DNA of 64,000 nucleotides, taken from positions 1 through 64,000 of the forward strand of contig CAJQUW010000468.1 in the NCBI GenBank assembly GCA_907163375.1. Reading direction: 5' to 3'. This document shows, in pieces, positions 33,781 through 45,193 of this stretch. Made by a program: the position numbers and the translations under genes. Numbering within the stretch: position 1 is the stretch's first letter; each line of letters starts with the position of its first letter. Source of the DNA: Prostheceraeus crozeri. Lineage: Eukaryota > Platyhelminthes > Polycladida > Euryleptidae. The notes under the pieces are model-generated. The model was not told where the DNA came from. It saw only the letters and a program-made list of their open reading frames with translations, and did no database searches.

Positions 33781-34072
33781 CGTGTTTATGAATTTTTCCT
33801 CGAAGCATTGAGAGCTTCGATTCGCGTTTCTCATTATCGTCAGACAAACGCACTTCACAGGTGACCCATTCTTCAGCTAGGGATACATTTTTCTCTTTAT
33901 GAGGACCAAATCCACTTTTACTTGCCTCTTTGCAATTTTGAAAACCTAACTTTCCATTGTTTGGAAATAGCCATTGATGCTTTCCGGTGAATTCCTTCCT
34001 CTGCTTTTCCGTCCAAATACCTAGCCAAGGTGAGTGATTCTCCGCATCAGGAGCATATTGTCTGAGAGGCAT
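33743..34072 (-). pseudogene. KIAA1586-like hAT transposase, N-terminal piece
   Basis: The minus-strand frame contains GIWTEKQRKEFTGKHQWL, KLGFQNCKEASKSGFG, VSLAEEWVTCEVRL and SKLSMLRGKIHKH, the N-terminal finger-like domain of KIAA1586-like proteins. The native part ends near 33785 at the retroposon tail. The natural continuation is the piece at 12036-11430, so about 21.7 kb of insertion now separates them. Confidence 0.65.
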
Positions 34073-34079
34073 TCTTTAC

Positions 34080-36640
34080 GGCATTTGAGTAAGCAGCAGC
34101 AGTATAAGAGTAGTGGCCTGATGAGATGTCTCGACTTCTTTTCTTAAAACTGAAAATTAAAATATCGAAAATAAGAAAATGCCTTTAAAGCAGCTTTGTC
34201 AAACTTATAAAAATTGTCCATCGTTCACTGTTTCTTTATTTGCTTCAGATTGGCGATCATCACAGCCTCTTCTACGTAACATTGTTTATCTGTCAGCTAG
34301 GAATTAGAAGATATCAGCAATTAGGTCTAAAAGTGAGAAAATGTGATTCAAACTCTCCTGTGATTTACAAGCACTATTTATTTGGCCACAGTTGCAGCGT
34401 GCATATTGTGTATTTACATGTGTGCAACCATTTTTGTATAGCATATAAAATTAGAATAATTACATGACAGATATAGGCTCACTGTCTACTTAATTTAATC
34501 TTAACTTAGCTACTTCCAAAGATAAGACGAACCACCATGTCATCTCATGCCCAGAGCTTCTGGCAAATCGGGAAAAACTTTAAACTTCTGTCTCCATTCT
34601 CTGGTCGATCCGTCACAGATGGTTAGACTGATCTGGGTACCAGCTAGCTTCTCAGACTGTCAAAGTTAATCATCGATACTACACCCAGACAGGTCATCTG
34701 AAGGAAGTAGGGGAAAGGAATTAAATATCTATTAAAACATAAAGCATCTGATTGCCAGCTGTCACTAGCAGTATCCTACTCTGATGGCCAGGTCGGTGGT
34801 GCACTAAGCCCTTAAGTCATTTTTCTTTCGGCGGCTTCATTAAGCGGAGCTCCTCCACGCTCCCACCAAAGCCGATCACCGGGGAAGATGTCCCTGTAGC
34901 GTGGATCAGCAAACCGAAGTAGTCAAATCTGTTATACCAGAATTGACGCAGCGACAGGGCTCCTGGTGCCGCTGAAGAGATAATTCTGCACATACTGAAC
35001 TGTGCCACCGATCTTCAGTTTACATCATTTTTCATCAAATTTGTCGTTTGATACAATGTACTCGTACCTACCAAAGTAAGTATGGTACTTGCTTTTACAA
35101 ATCAACTGAAGCCAACTCGTGAGCAACTTGATTGTTGAATTGTCAATTGAACACGCTTTACAGTTGACATATTGTTTAGGAAGAGCGAATAACATATCAG
35201 GAGAGATCTTCGAGCAACGTGATCGGGTGTTCGATAAAAATTAGGTCTCTGTCACAGTATGTTGGACGTCATAGCATGACTGGTCTATTTATATACTGCT
35301 GTGAGTAGACTGTAGAGCTCACGCTAAAGCTCTGATGAGAAAGCATAAGACGGATGGAATGACAGACCTGCGACTCTCTAAGCACTGTATGCAGCATACA
35401 CGCGTATTCCAGACAGATCATCTGATGCAAAGTAAGTATATAAGAGTTCTTTGATCTGATTTGCTCATATCCATAAGCTTTCATAAAAAAAGAAGACGAT
35501 AAGGATCAACAATTTGTTTTCAACATAGCCTCCATTTGCTTGCATCTTACAGTCACTTTCAAAACTCATTTATGGTGCAGGTACGTTCAAGTCACATATT
35601 TGTGGAGAGGGTGCGGTAATCTCAAAATATTTCGGTGGGGGTACGCCGCCGAACTGCCGCGTAGCCCCGCCCACTACACCACTGAGTAGGGGAAACGACA
35701 AGGTGTCGTCCTTGGGCGCGAAAGGGTTTTAATTGTGATTTGAACACAAAAAATACTCTTAGGCTGATCCATGGCCTGAGCAGAATAGTATGACACATCG
35801 AATTGGATGTGGTTTGGGTCATTATCACTTCAAGAGTTGTCGCGACATGTTGTGCTCAGCGCAACAAGTTAGATCAGGTATGCCTAGTGACAAAACAAAA
35901 CTGATTTGAAATAGTGGAATCTGAGCCCATATTCTTGATCAGGAGGCTGAAATTGATCAATGCGGAAGTTATTTTGAATAGAACCTCGCTGTAATATATA
36001 GTGGTTCCGCTGGGTGGCTCCGTCAACTTCACATAGGCCTACGTGTACGTGACCATAGAGTAACGCTACCATATGAAATGCGAACTAGACATTTTTTTGT
36101 ATATACCATTTAATTGTGAAGTATATGTTATGTTGGAATTGAAGCAGTGGTTTCAATAGAGAGAAAGTTTCCAACCACACGAGTCTTCTAATTGATTATT
36201 CCATGTACTTAACACTTCCGGCTACTCGAAAGCAACTTATAATTGCCTTACGGCTACAGAGAAGCGAGTTATCAGTGTTTTTTGGTCAGTACCAAGCAAC
36301 TCACATCGACTTGGTTACTATCGGTACATTTATTGAGATGACCTAGGATTGTTTATAGCAACGAACTTGACAAAAACCCCCAAATTTTGAAAGCGAATTA
36401 GACAACGACTTAGTTATGACAAGACAGTGCTATCTGACTGTGATAGTAAGTACGTGATGCGGTGTGCAGACTTTATAAACAGCTACACTGTTACAGCCTG
36501 ACGTCATTAACAGCATCAACATGAAAATATAATTGTGGGCGGTGTTGATCTTTCGGATCAACATTTTGCAAAACTGAGTATAGTCCGCAAATCGCAGGTT
36601 TTGTGAGGAAATGGGGACTCCATTACTTGCAGAGATTGGT
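34080..36640. other. No gene recognised; one possible transposon end
   Basis: Only short frames without motifs. At 35650-35684 the complement begins CAGTGGTGTAGTGGGCGGGG, a hAT-like terminus without a visible partner. Confidence 0.35.
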
Positions 36641-36651
36641 ATTGAATACCA

Positions 36652-37759
36652 GTGGCGGCTTTAGCGATCATGCCCTTCATGCTCAGCATGACGAAGTATT
36701 TTGTCTAATTTTCCTCCACACAAATCAACGATGTCAACCACAAGAAAGGGAAAGTTTTGAATCAACAAAAAAACTTCCAACATCATTTGATTACATTTGA
36801 CAACATTTGATTACTATGTCAGATCATGTTGCTGTGACATTAGGGTCATACTCAATTAAGATTTATCAAGTAGCTAACTTGTTCTAAAAAATTCAGGGGA
36901 ACGCAAGTCAATTCGAGCATACCTCATTTGTTATTGGCCGGATCATCTGACGGGAGAACAATAGCAAAATCTGCGGATGACGATTTTCATACTCCATCTC
37001 ATGCCGTGGACGGGAAGCACAAATGATACGTATAGCTCGTTTCAACCAACTAACGGTAGCTGATTGGACGGCAATCTGCTGATTTTATCGGTGTAGTGAG
37101 ATCATGAGATGTCTCGAGTCTCAGTTGCACGATTGAAACCCCATCGAATTGACTTCCTTTATAAGTAATTCAATATCTTCCAATGTTAATACAGCTTGTG
37201 ATTTTGTGCGATTGACGGTGTTTTTACTATCTTAAATGCATGCTTCAAATAACTAGAACTTGAATATTATTTAATATACATTATCTGGTGATTAAATTTA
37301 GCCGTGGTCTTCTACATGCTTGCATATGTAGATATGTCTAGGAGCAAATAGTATAATAGGCTATGCATGCATCAGATTATCATCGGATGTACTCAAACAT
37401 ACAAATCATGTAGCCTACGCCTGGAATTTTATTTTAAGCGTATTTTGGCTGATACAGTATGTAGATCATTAGAATTATGCCTAGCCCTACACCATATTCA
37501 CTGGATTACCTGATGTGAAAAGTAGGCGGCTTGCATGTTTGAATTATAATTAGGAAAGGGCAAATGCAAATGGAATGAGATTAAAATTTTGTTCATCGAA
37601 TTCGTAACTTTCTTAAGTTGCATGATATTAAGCTACATTATGCTACATCAGTTGCATGGTTAAAAATCCTCGTATGATAGCTGTCACACATACTTTTTTC
37701 CTCATGATGCGAAAAAATTGATGAGCATGACCTAACAGAAATCCATAGAGCCGCCACTG
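36652..37759. mobile_element. Non-autonomous hAT element with perfect 8-bp duplication
   Basis: Ends CAGTGGCGGCT (36652) and AGCCGCCACTG (to 37759) are exact inverted copies. TTGAATAC flanks both sides (36644-36651 and 37760-37767). The element is 1108 bp, AT-rich, without a transposase. Confidence 0.85.
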
Positions 37760-38269
37760 TTGAATACCTTCTCTTTAAAAAGGAGAGAGCTAGACAATCG
37801 AAATCAGTTTGAAGAGTTTACCAAAAAAGTTTGTCTGAGCCTACACGTCAGCTCCGTCTATCTATTTCTCCACCAGAAAATGCGGAATCGCCTTTTCACC
37901 TGCAACGTAGGGCCCGCCACCGACAAGAAACGTTGGAAGGCCAGACTGCGATGCCCTGAATGCTACAGGCATAATCAGCGTAGCAATGCGTACTAAGTGT
38001 GTTTAGGTTGTCCGGCAGCCCTCTCCACTGTGTGGATTGTTTCAAAATATGGCATGATGCTTGAGTCCAATGGAGACATGATTTGATACTAACTGAGCAA
38101 GTCGAGGGCTTTTTTTTTGATGATTTTTGATTATATTTTCATTGTAGATGTATAAATTATGATTTTATTATGATTTTCAGTCTTTATCATTTTTTACAGC
38201 TACGGGTGTTAAAATTATTTTGAGCTACTTGCGAAAAGAAATTGCGAAAAATCCGTTGTATTATACCTA

Positions 38270-38637
38270 GGCCTGGAACTATGACCTTGGTGTCACTATC
38301 TCAAAAGACCTAAACCTTCGTTGTATTGTATAAAGGCAGCTAGTTATTCGTGCTCAACAGGTATTAGGCTGCATGAAGTTTTGTTTTGAATCTGTGGACC
38401 CCTCGGCCTCAATCGCATGTGTAAAGCATTCGTTCGACCTTATTTAGTTTTGGTCTTCAATATGGTGTTCTGAGACATTCAAGTCGTTGAAAATGTCCAA
38501 AGACGAATTACCCGGATGCTGTTTCCCGATATTTGACATCTGGATTATCATTAATCGCTGCATTTTCGATTCTCGGGATCAAGACTTTGCAAACGAAGCG
38601 GCGCCAAGACTTTTACCTTCTATAATACCTTCTTATA
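38270..38637 (+). pseudogene. LINE reverse-transcriptase relic, first part
   Basis: Decayed translation includes NYDLGVTISKDLN, then CKAFVRPYLV and VENVQRRITRMLFP: the thumb region after the reverse-transcriptase core in Jockey/L2/CR1-type LINEs. Several frameshifts and stops. It is interrupted by the Tigger element and continues at 40868. Confidence 0.6.
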
Positions 38638-40865
38638 CAGTATAATCCCGTTATAACGTACACCGGATATAACGTACACTCGGTTATAACGGACACATAA
38701 AATATTCCCGGCAAAATTTCCTATCTGACCCATATTAAAACACCCTGGTTATAGCGTACATGGCTATAACGTACAATTGGATATAACGGACACAAATTTC
38801 ACTCCGATGGAAATTTAACGTACAAGTCCGCTTGTACTTATCTCATAGTTCCTGACAGTAGTAGATTTTCTCAGCAATATTTCTTTGTAAAAGTGTTAGA
38901 AGTACAACCAACCAATGAAATTCTCGCCAGAAGGTTTGAAATTATCGAGAGATTCGCCATGTTGATATCAGAGCAAACTTTTATATCTCAGCGTTCAAGC
39001 ATGTCTCGCAAGCGTCAATCACTCTCTTTTGAAATGAAAAGGTCCATCTGTGAGCAGATAGAAAAAAAGTCGAAGACTCAAGCGGAGCTACGGCTTGTCG
39101 AGAGCAACAATAAACACGATATGGTCGCAACGGGAAAAGTACAAAACGAGCTGTTTCAGTGATAAAACGAAGAAAATGCGGAAAGGAATCTATGAAGATG
39201 TTGAACAGGCGCTAATGACATGGCTTATACAAGCACGATCTTTGGGTGCACCGGTAACGGGACCGCTGCTCAAGGAGAAGGCCAATCAATTAGCTGCACA
39301 ACTCGGACAAACTGACTTCAAATGCAGTGACGGGTGGTTTGACAGATTCAAGGCCCGACATGATGTGACTTTTCGAATCGTCAGTGCAGAATCAAATGAT
39401 GCTCCACAAGCTGCTATTGATGACTGGCAGAAGAAATTGCCTGCGATCCTGGCTAGCTTTGATCCATGCGATGTTTTCAACGCAGACGAAACGGCCCTTT
39501 TCTTTCAACTGCTTCCAAGTAAAACTTTTACCTACAAAGGTGATCCATGCCATGGAGGGAAAAATAGCAAGCAACGTTTGACTCTGATGATTGGCACAAA
39601 CATGGATGGATCTGAGAAACTCCCCATTTTGGCTATAGGAAAGTCAGCCAAGCCTCGTTGTTTTCAAAACGTCAAAAAGCTGCCAGTGACTTACCGAAAC
39701 AATAAGAAGGCATGGATGACGAGCACGTTATTCCGAGAATGGATTGAGAATCTTGACAATTACTTCGGCAAGAAAAAGCGGCGCATTCTACTCATCGTTG
39801 ACAATTGTTCCTCGCATGATCCTGCTCTTTCTACTTCCCTGAAGAACATTGATCTCAAATTTCTACCCCCAAATTGCACAAGTCACCTCCAGCCATGTGA
39901 CCTTGGCATCATAAAAAATCAAAAAGTTCATTACCGACGTCGTCTTTCACGGAAACTATTGGAGGCCATCGAAAACAATGAAGCGGACAATTTCCATGTG
40001 GACATTCTTCAGTGTTTGCGGTGGATCCGAACTGTGTGGGAAAATGAAGTATGTCAGACAACGATAGCTAACTGCTTCCACAAAGCTGGATTCACTAGGG
40101 AGAAGGAAGTTGAAGAAATCAATGTAGACCCTCTTGAAGCTGAGGATGCTTTAAGAGATCTTGGAAACATTTTCGAACGCATGCGTAGCTTTGACTTTGT
40201 GGTTTCTGGCTCCGCCGAAGACTTCGCCAGTGCTGATGACATTGTCTACACGACTCAAGCGCTGTCTGACAGAGAGATAGCGCGAAGTATAAGAAACGAT
40301 CAGGATATGTGTGAGTCCAGCAGTGATGAAGACGAAGTAAGTGCATCTTTGCCACCACCGACTTCGACTGAAGCGAAGGAAGCAATTTCTGCTCTTCAGC
40401 GCTACCTTGAGTTCGCTGGAGCTAGTGACGAATTATTCCTATCATTAAGCAAAGTAGACAGCTACCTACATCATTTGCCACACAAAAAGCAGACTCTTGT
40501 AACTTCCTTCTTTAAACCACTGTGAATATTTAGCTATAAGAGGCTAAAGCCTAGCCAAAGTTTGCATATGAAGTTGATTATGACACCTGTAATTTGTAGA
40601 CCTATTTGCAATTTGTGCTGCCAGTGATTTGCAATGACTTATGCTTTAAGATTATGATTTATATGCATGTCTCTAATCATGATTATTTAAGTATTTTTTG
40701 TGTCAAATTACTTGTTCTGATCATGCCACATCAAAAAAGTAAGTGTATAGAGGCAGTCTAGATAACAAAATATGGGAAAATGCCTTACCCTGGATATAAC
40801 GTACATCGGATATAACGGACATTTTTTTTATTCCCGTGAGTGTACGTTATAGCGGGATTATACTG
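38638..40865 (+). mobile_element. Tigger/pogo-type element with TA duplication
   Basis: Ends CAGTATAATCCCG (38638) and CGGGATTATACTG (to 40865) are inverted copies, with TA on each side (38636-38637, 40866-40867). Subterminal copies of the TATAACG(T/G)ACA motif occur several times at the left and at least three times at the right, likely transposase binding sites. Length 2228 bp, encoding one transposase. Confidence 0.9.
39001..40525 (+). pseudogene. Tigger-type transposase with one N-terminal frameshift
   Basis: The protein begins at ATG 39001 (MSRKRQSLSFEMKRSICEQI, the CENP-B/pogo helix-turn-helix). The frame shifts near 39086-39095 and continues as SRATINTIWSQREKYKTS. The CENP-B second DNA-binding half contains GWFDRFKARHDV. 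The DDE catalytic region has FNADETALF, LLIVDNCSSH and LQPCDLGIIKN, so all three catalytic Asp residues are present, followed by an acidic tail. Apart from the single shift (a base loss or sequencing error) it is intact, so the element is young. Confidence 0.85.
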
Positions 40866-40867
40866 TA

Positions 40868-41150
40868 TAATAATTCAATGTCATGTTTCTGTTCCATTTT
40901 GATGTTTAATCGGAAATTTAAGTCGCACTCGTGGTCATAAGTATAAATTAAGGTGTCAATTTCCAAATTCATTGTGTGGAGGTAATTGGTTCTCATGTGG
41001 CATTATTCCCTTTTGGAATGATTTGCCGACAGATTGCGTTGAGTGCTGAAGTAGGCCTACTAGTACTTTTAAAAAATGTCGGATTCTTACTTTGAAGAAA
41101 TTGCTTGACTTTCTTGAAAAAATTTCTTCTTGCTTAGCTGTTATTTGAAA
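40868..41150 (+). pseudogene. LINE relic, second part
   Basis: It reads TRGHKYKL-like (LVVISIN near 40930), then IIPFWNDLPTDCVE (about 41000-41045) and a short basic tail, the C-terminal end of Jockey/L2-type LINE proteins. It follows directly from the piece ending at 38637 once the Tigger element is removed. Confidence 0.55.
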
Positions 41151-41206
41151 TTGTATGGATTGCTCTCATTGGAGCTTATTTTGAAATACAAAAGATGGGA
41201 TGTATT

Positions 41207-42271
41207 CAGGCTTGCCGTTGGGATGAATTTCCAGCCCAATCCCAATGAGAATTTCCCTTGGCCGGTAGCCTGCTTTAGAGCTAAAAACGTACGCAAGTTG
41301 ACCCGCTGATGCCTATACCATATGTGTTTATTTTTTAATTGACGAAGGCCACGGATGTAGGCCTGGTCTTAATAGGGGCTTTAATTGATTTTACACAATT
41401 GTGTATAATAGGCCTACTGTATGGCTATATTTTGCACCGATAGACTGCCTTCACCTGAGAACTTATAGGGGCCTATGGGTATAGCTGATATGTATGTACG
41501 AGCTAACAAACATAATTGGTATTAATCAAGCCTATATCGGATAATGCGGTGTTAATAAACAGCTCGCCACACAGGCTCTTTTTGAAGCCACTGTTCCTGC
41601 GCAGTGTGACACTGTTACAGCGTCATATTATTGCCCGTTTCAATCAATGCCTCATACGCACGCGCAAAGTACGAGTTGAGGCACAAGAAGGCCTGCGAAT
41701 TAAGCCACTATTTCTAGCAACTAGGGAAGTTAAAACCATAGAGAAGGGCTAAAGCTGACTGTGTCAATTTGTGTGAATCACACTAAGAGCTTGCTCGAAT
41801 TCGAGAGAGGCAAGGTCAGACTGAAGACACAGCAAGATGAACTGCTCAGTACAAACCATAGAAATTGACAACAATAAAACCTCTAGAATGGAAATTAAGC
41901 TTCATGCAATGCACAATAATGGCACATAAATCGCACGCATTTTCACTTAGATGCACCTGCCAACGTCTGTATGATTGGGTCAGAATCAGTCACATGTGTA
42001 AATCGAAGCTTTTCATTGGTGGTTCATGCCCCAACTTAGTTCCCCCGGATGTGCATAGTCTTTGGGATGTGCCGCGACCTTGAGTCAATTTCCATTCTAG
42101 TCAACTTCATAAACAGTTTATTTCTATGGTACAAACGGAAAACATTTGTAACGCACTGACTGTCAACGACCACATGCATATTTTGTTGGGAGATGGCTTA
42201 TTGGGATTTATTGTGATTGGGGTGGATTTTTGGTAGCCCAGTTGCTATTGGGATCCCAATCGGCAAGCCTG
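41207..42271. mobile_element. Inverted-repeat element with CAGGCTTGCCG ends
   Basis: Left CAGGCTTGCCGTTGGGAT and right ATCCCAATCGGCAAGCCTG are inverted copies with one base difference in length. Flanking GATGTATT and GATGTTGC match at five of eight positions, so the duplication is doubtful. No transposase; probably a hAT-type MITE. Confidence 0.55.
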
Positions 42272-42563
42272 GATGTTGCTACAACCATGTCATCAATGCC
42301 CTTCATGGAGCCAAGGTTAAATCTCGATGAGTTTTGATAGTTAACGGCGATTGTATTTGAATAATATACATCAAAATAAATTATTGCTCCAGGTTTATTT
42401 GTAAAACTTCAATGTTATTCTTTATTGACTGCTTCAGGGCATTTATAACAAAACCTCACAAACATCACAGCTTCAAGATACATGACACAAAAATCAAATT
42501 AGATAATAATCTGCATCACTGATCGTTCCGAAACAATTCACGATGAAACTCTCAGGCTTTTAT

Positions 42564-43031
42564 CTAGCTGCTAGTTAGACAGGTATGATGAAATCTATCA
42601 CAACGCCTTCCAGACGTTTTAAATAAAACTTCTGAACGCACGTGGTTAGTGTCTACCGCGATACGATAGTGCATAGGCCTATGTTTAATTGCCAATAATT
42701 TTGAAAATATTTTCATCAGGTTTTGAAATTCCGGCTGGAGACACATGAAATAAGGTATATACTTTGTTTCTTTAGAAGCACACTTATCATCTGTTTCTGT
42801 AAGCGACGCGCTAAATGGATAGGCATGATAGGCAAAAGTAATCTTTCCAGCATGCTTTTTGAAATAATGGCTATTGGCTGTCTGCCGTGATGTATTGATA
42901 AAGCCTATGATGACCGATAATTTAAAGTATTCTTCAGCAGTGTTGAAAATCAGGCGGGAATAAAGTAAATAGACAAACCCATGACTATCCCAGTAAATGC
43001 GTTTGCTCCTTATGAGCATTCTATTTTTCAA
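42564..43031 (-). CDS. 155-codon open frame, unknown
   Basis: The frame begins MKNRMLIRSKRIYWD. It has no recognisable domain, repeat or membrane segment, no clear splice sites were found, and it stands alone in an AT-rich region. It may be chance or decayed. Confidence 0.2.
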   Translation of the reverse strand: MKNRMLIRSKRIYWDSHGFVYLLYSRLIFNTAEEYFKLSVIIGFINTSRQTANSHYFKKHAGKITFAYHAYPFSASLTETDDKCASKETKYIPYFMCLQPEFQNLMKIFSKLLAIKHRPMHYRIAVDTNHVRSEVLFKTSGRRCDRFHHTCLTSS

Positions 43032-43584
43032 AACAACGTGCTTGCAAAAAACGATATGTTACTGATTTCAAAATAGAAGATGTTCACATTTACAGTCTGC
43101 TTGCTTTCATTTTAACTCAATGATGCACACAGTATTTCATAAAAAACAATGGTTCTGCATATACTAGGCAGGCATCCATCTCTTGGTGTACAAAAAGTCA
43201 ACAAAGCCAGATTTATACATGATTAAAAATTAGGAACCTGTATTCAAACATTTTCATCAAGAATTCAAATCAATCGAAAAAATTTATCTTTTCCGTGAAA
43301 ATGCCAATAAGAAGGACAACTAGCATTTACTAACAGTAACTAGCAGTGTTATGGTTTTTACTATGCTGGTTTCTTATAATCATCCAAGAAGATATAGAAA
43401 CTTTACACTTAAATTCTAGGATGTCATATTTTACATCTTAGACCGCAATCACAGCAGTCATATTCTAATTTCTCATGATGGAAGGGAAGGTACCAGGAAA
43501 TTCAGGACATATGTACACGCACACGTCTCATTTTACATTGCTGTTCGAAGCTTTTATTATCGAAGGAGTTTCTTATAGAGCATG

Positions 43585-43764
43585 AATAACCGAATCTGTC
43601 AAAAAATTTGTTATCTCACAACATGCTTCGTGGTGGCGCCTCGTTGTCAGCTGTGATGATAAAGTGGCAAATTGCGGATTAGATGAAATGCATTCATAAC
43701 GTGTGTGACGAGACAGGGCCGCTACAAATGTGAGATAATAAACCTTTTATAAGATTCGGTCATT
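43585..43764. repeat. Short inverted-repeat MITE
   Basis: The left end AATAACCGAATCTGTCAAAA... and the complement of the right end AATGACCGAATCTTATAAAA... continue in parallel to TTATCTCACA on both sides. About 180 bp, no coding content. Confidence 0.55.
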
Positions 43765-44472
43765 TACTCGTACATTCTATTGGATGCTGATTATGCATCT
43801 GCCGGATCATGCCGCATCTGAGCTCTTCTATCAGAATTAGGAAGAAAATCATACTACTTTGAGATATTCCATGTAATGCCTTCCTACATTGAAATATCTA
43901 CTGAATGATTGACAAAATAATCATACAGGGGAATAAAATCAAGAATTTCCTGGCTGACCATGCCACGAATGAAAGTATCTGGAATTAACAGATGATTGTC
44001 AAAGACAATAACACAACTCACATCGAGCAAACATCAATGCACGGAATACTGTGAAAATGTTAGTTATCGACACTTCAATGCACTAATGTTGCTTAGAATG
44101 AAATCACCAAAGTAACGAAAGTCACAAGTCAGCATTAAAGCATTTCAGTCAAATAGCACCAAATACTTTCATCACATTAATCAATGTGTGATCAAGCTTT
44201 TACAACCTTGTGATTATGTGAGGCGGTGAGGATCTTCCTGAATGTGAGCTCCTTGTCAATAAGTCGTTCGACTCGCTGTTTGATCGACTGAAGTCAACAT
44301 CTGTTAAGAAAAGAGAACATTCTAAAATAATCTGCATCATAACAAAAATAACTAGAATACGTCTATGAAGCAAATTATATAGAGAATTCGAAACCAAGTC
44401 ATCTAGCCGTTAAATGATGAAAAAAATTTGAAGAATTTCTATTTTGCGATATTGACTTTGTTGATATTGACA

Positions 44473-45193
44473 TAGTTTTTACCACCCATGTATCCACATA
44501 GTCCAGTCACTCGTCAAATAAGTGCCGTCAATTGTCAAATGCAAGAAAGGACACTTCTGATCGTTGTGAATTGCAGTCATGTATCAAAATAAAGCAATCA
44601 AGAGTCAACATGTGCAGTCAAGCATCAAATTATCAGTCTAACTGTGCTGACGAACGAGATGATGAGGCACTCGCTGGCTCACTGGTTTGCTCACTCGCAG
44701 AGACATATTCCTGATTGTCTTCAAAAAGCTGACATTTTGATGTGAGTAGGCCTACAGTGCTTTCTTGTGGCCTGATTTTTCAATATATGTATCGGATCTG
44801 GATTAGATGATGTTTTTTCCTCAAATTTTACTATAGATGTTAATTGATGAGTTAAATAACATAGCTTGATGGATGAATATTCGGCGAATAACTCTGAAAA
44901 TCTGAATGATTCAGTAATTTCTCCTAATCATATTTCGCCTTTTTCATGGTAATTCATTAATTAAACATGCTTTGAATATCCTCATAAACCTATGGACATA
45001 GATATTAGTAGGAATAAACACTAAAAAGCATATATTGCATCTATTTGATACTTGACTGAACTTTTTTACACTTGGGTGGTGTAGTATGACACTTCGGTGC
45101 TCTATTCTGATACATGGGTGAACTATTTGGACAATCGACTGCCTTATTTTGATAGTTGATTGGCTTAAGTGGATACATGGGTGGTAAAAACTA
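44473..45193. mobile_element. Foldback element with sub-repeated arms
   Basis: Left TAGTTTTTACCACCCATGTATCCAC and right GTGGATACATGGGTGGTAAAAACTA are exact inverted copies. Both arms are built of short degenerate units of the type (C/A)AGTCAA(T/G)TGTCAAAT or GTATCAAAATAA. Such internally repeated arms are typical of foldback elements. No transposase. Confidence 0.6.
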
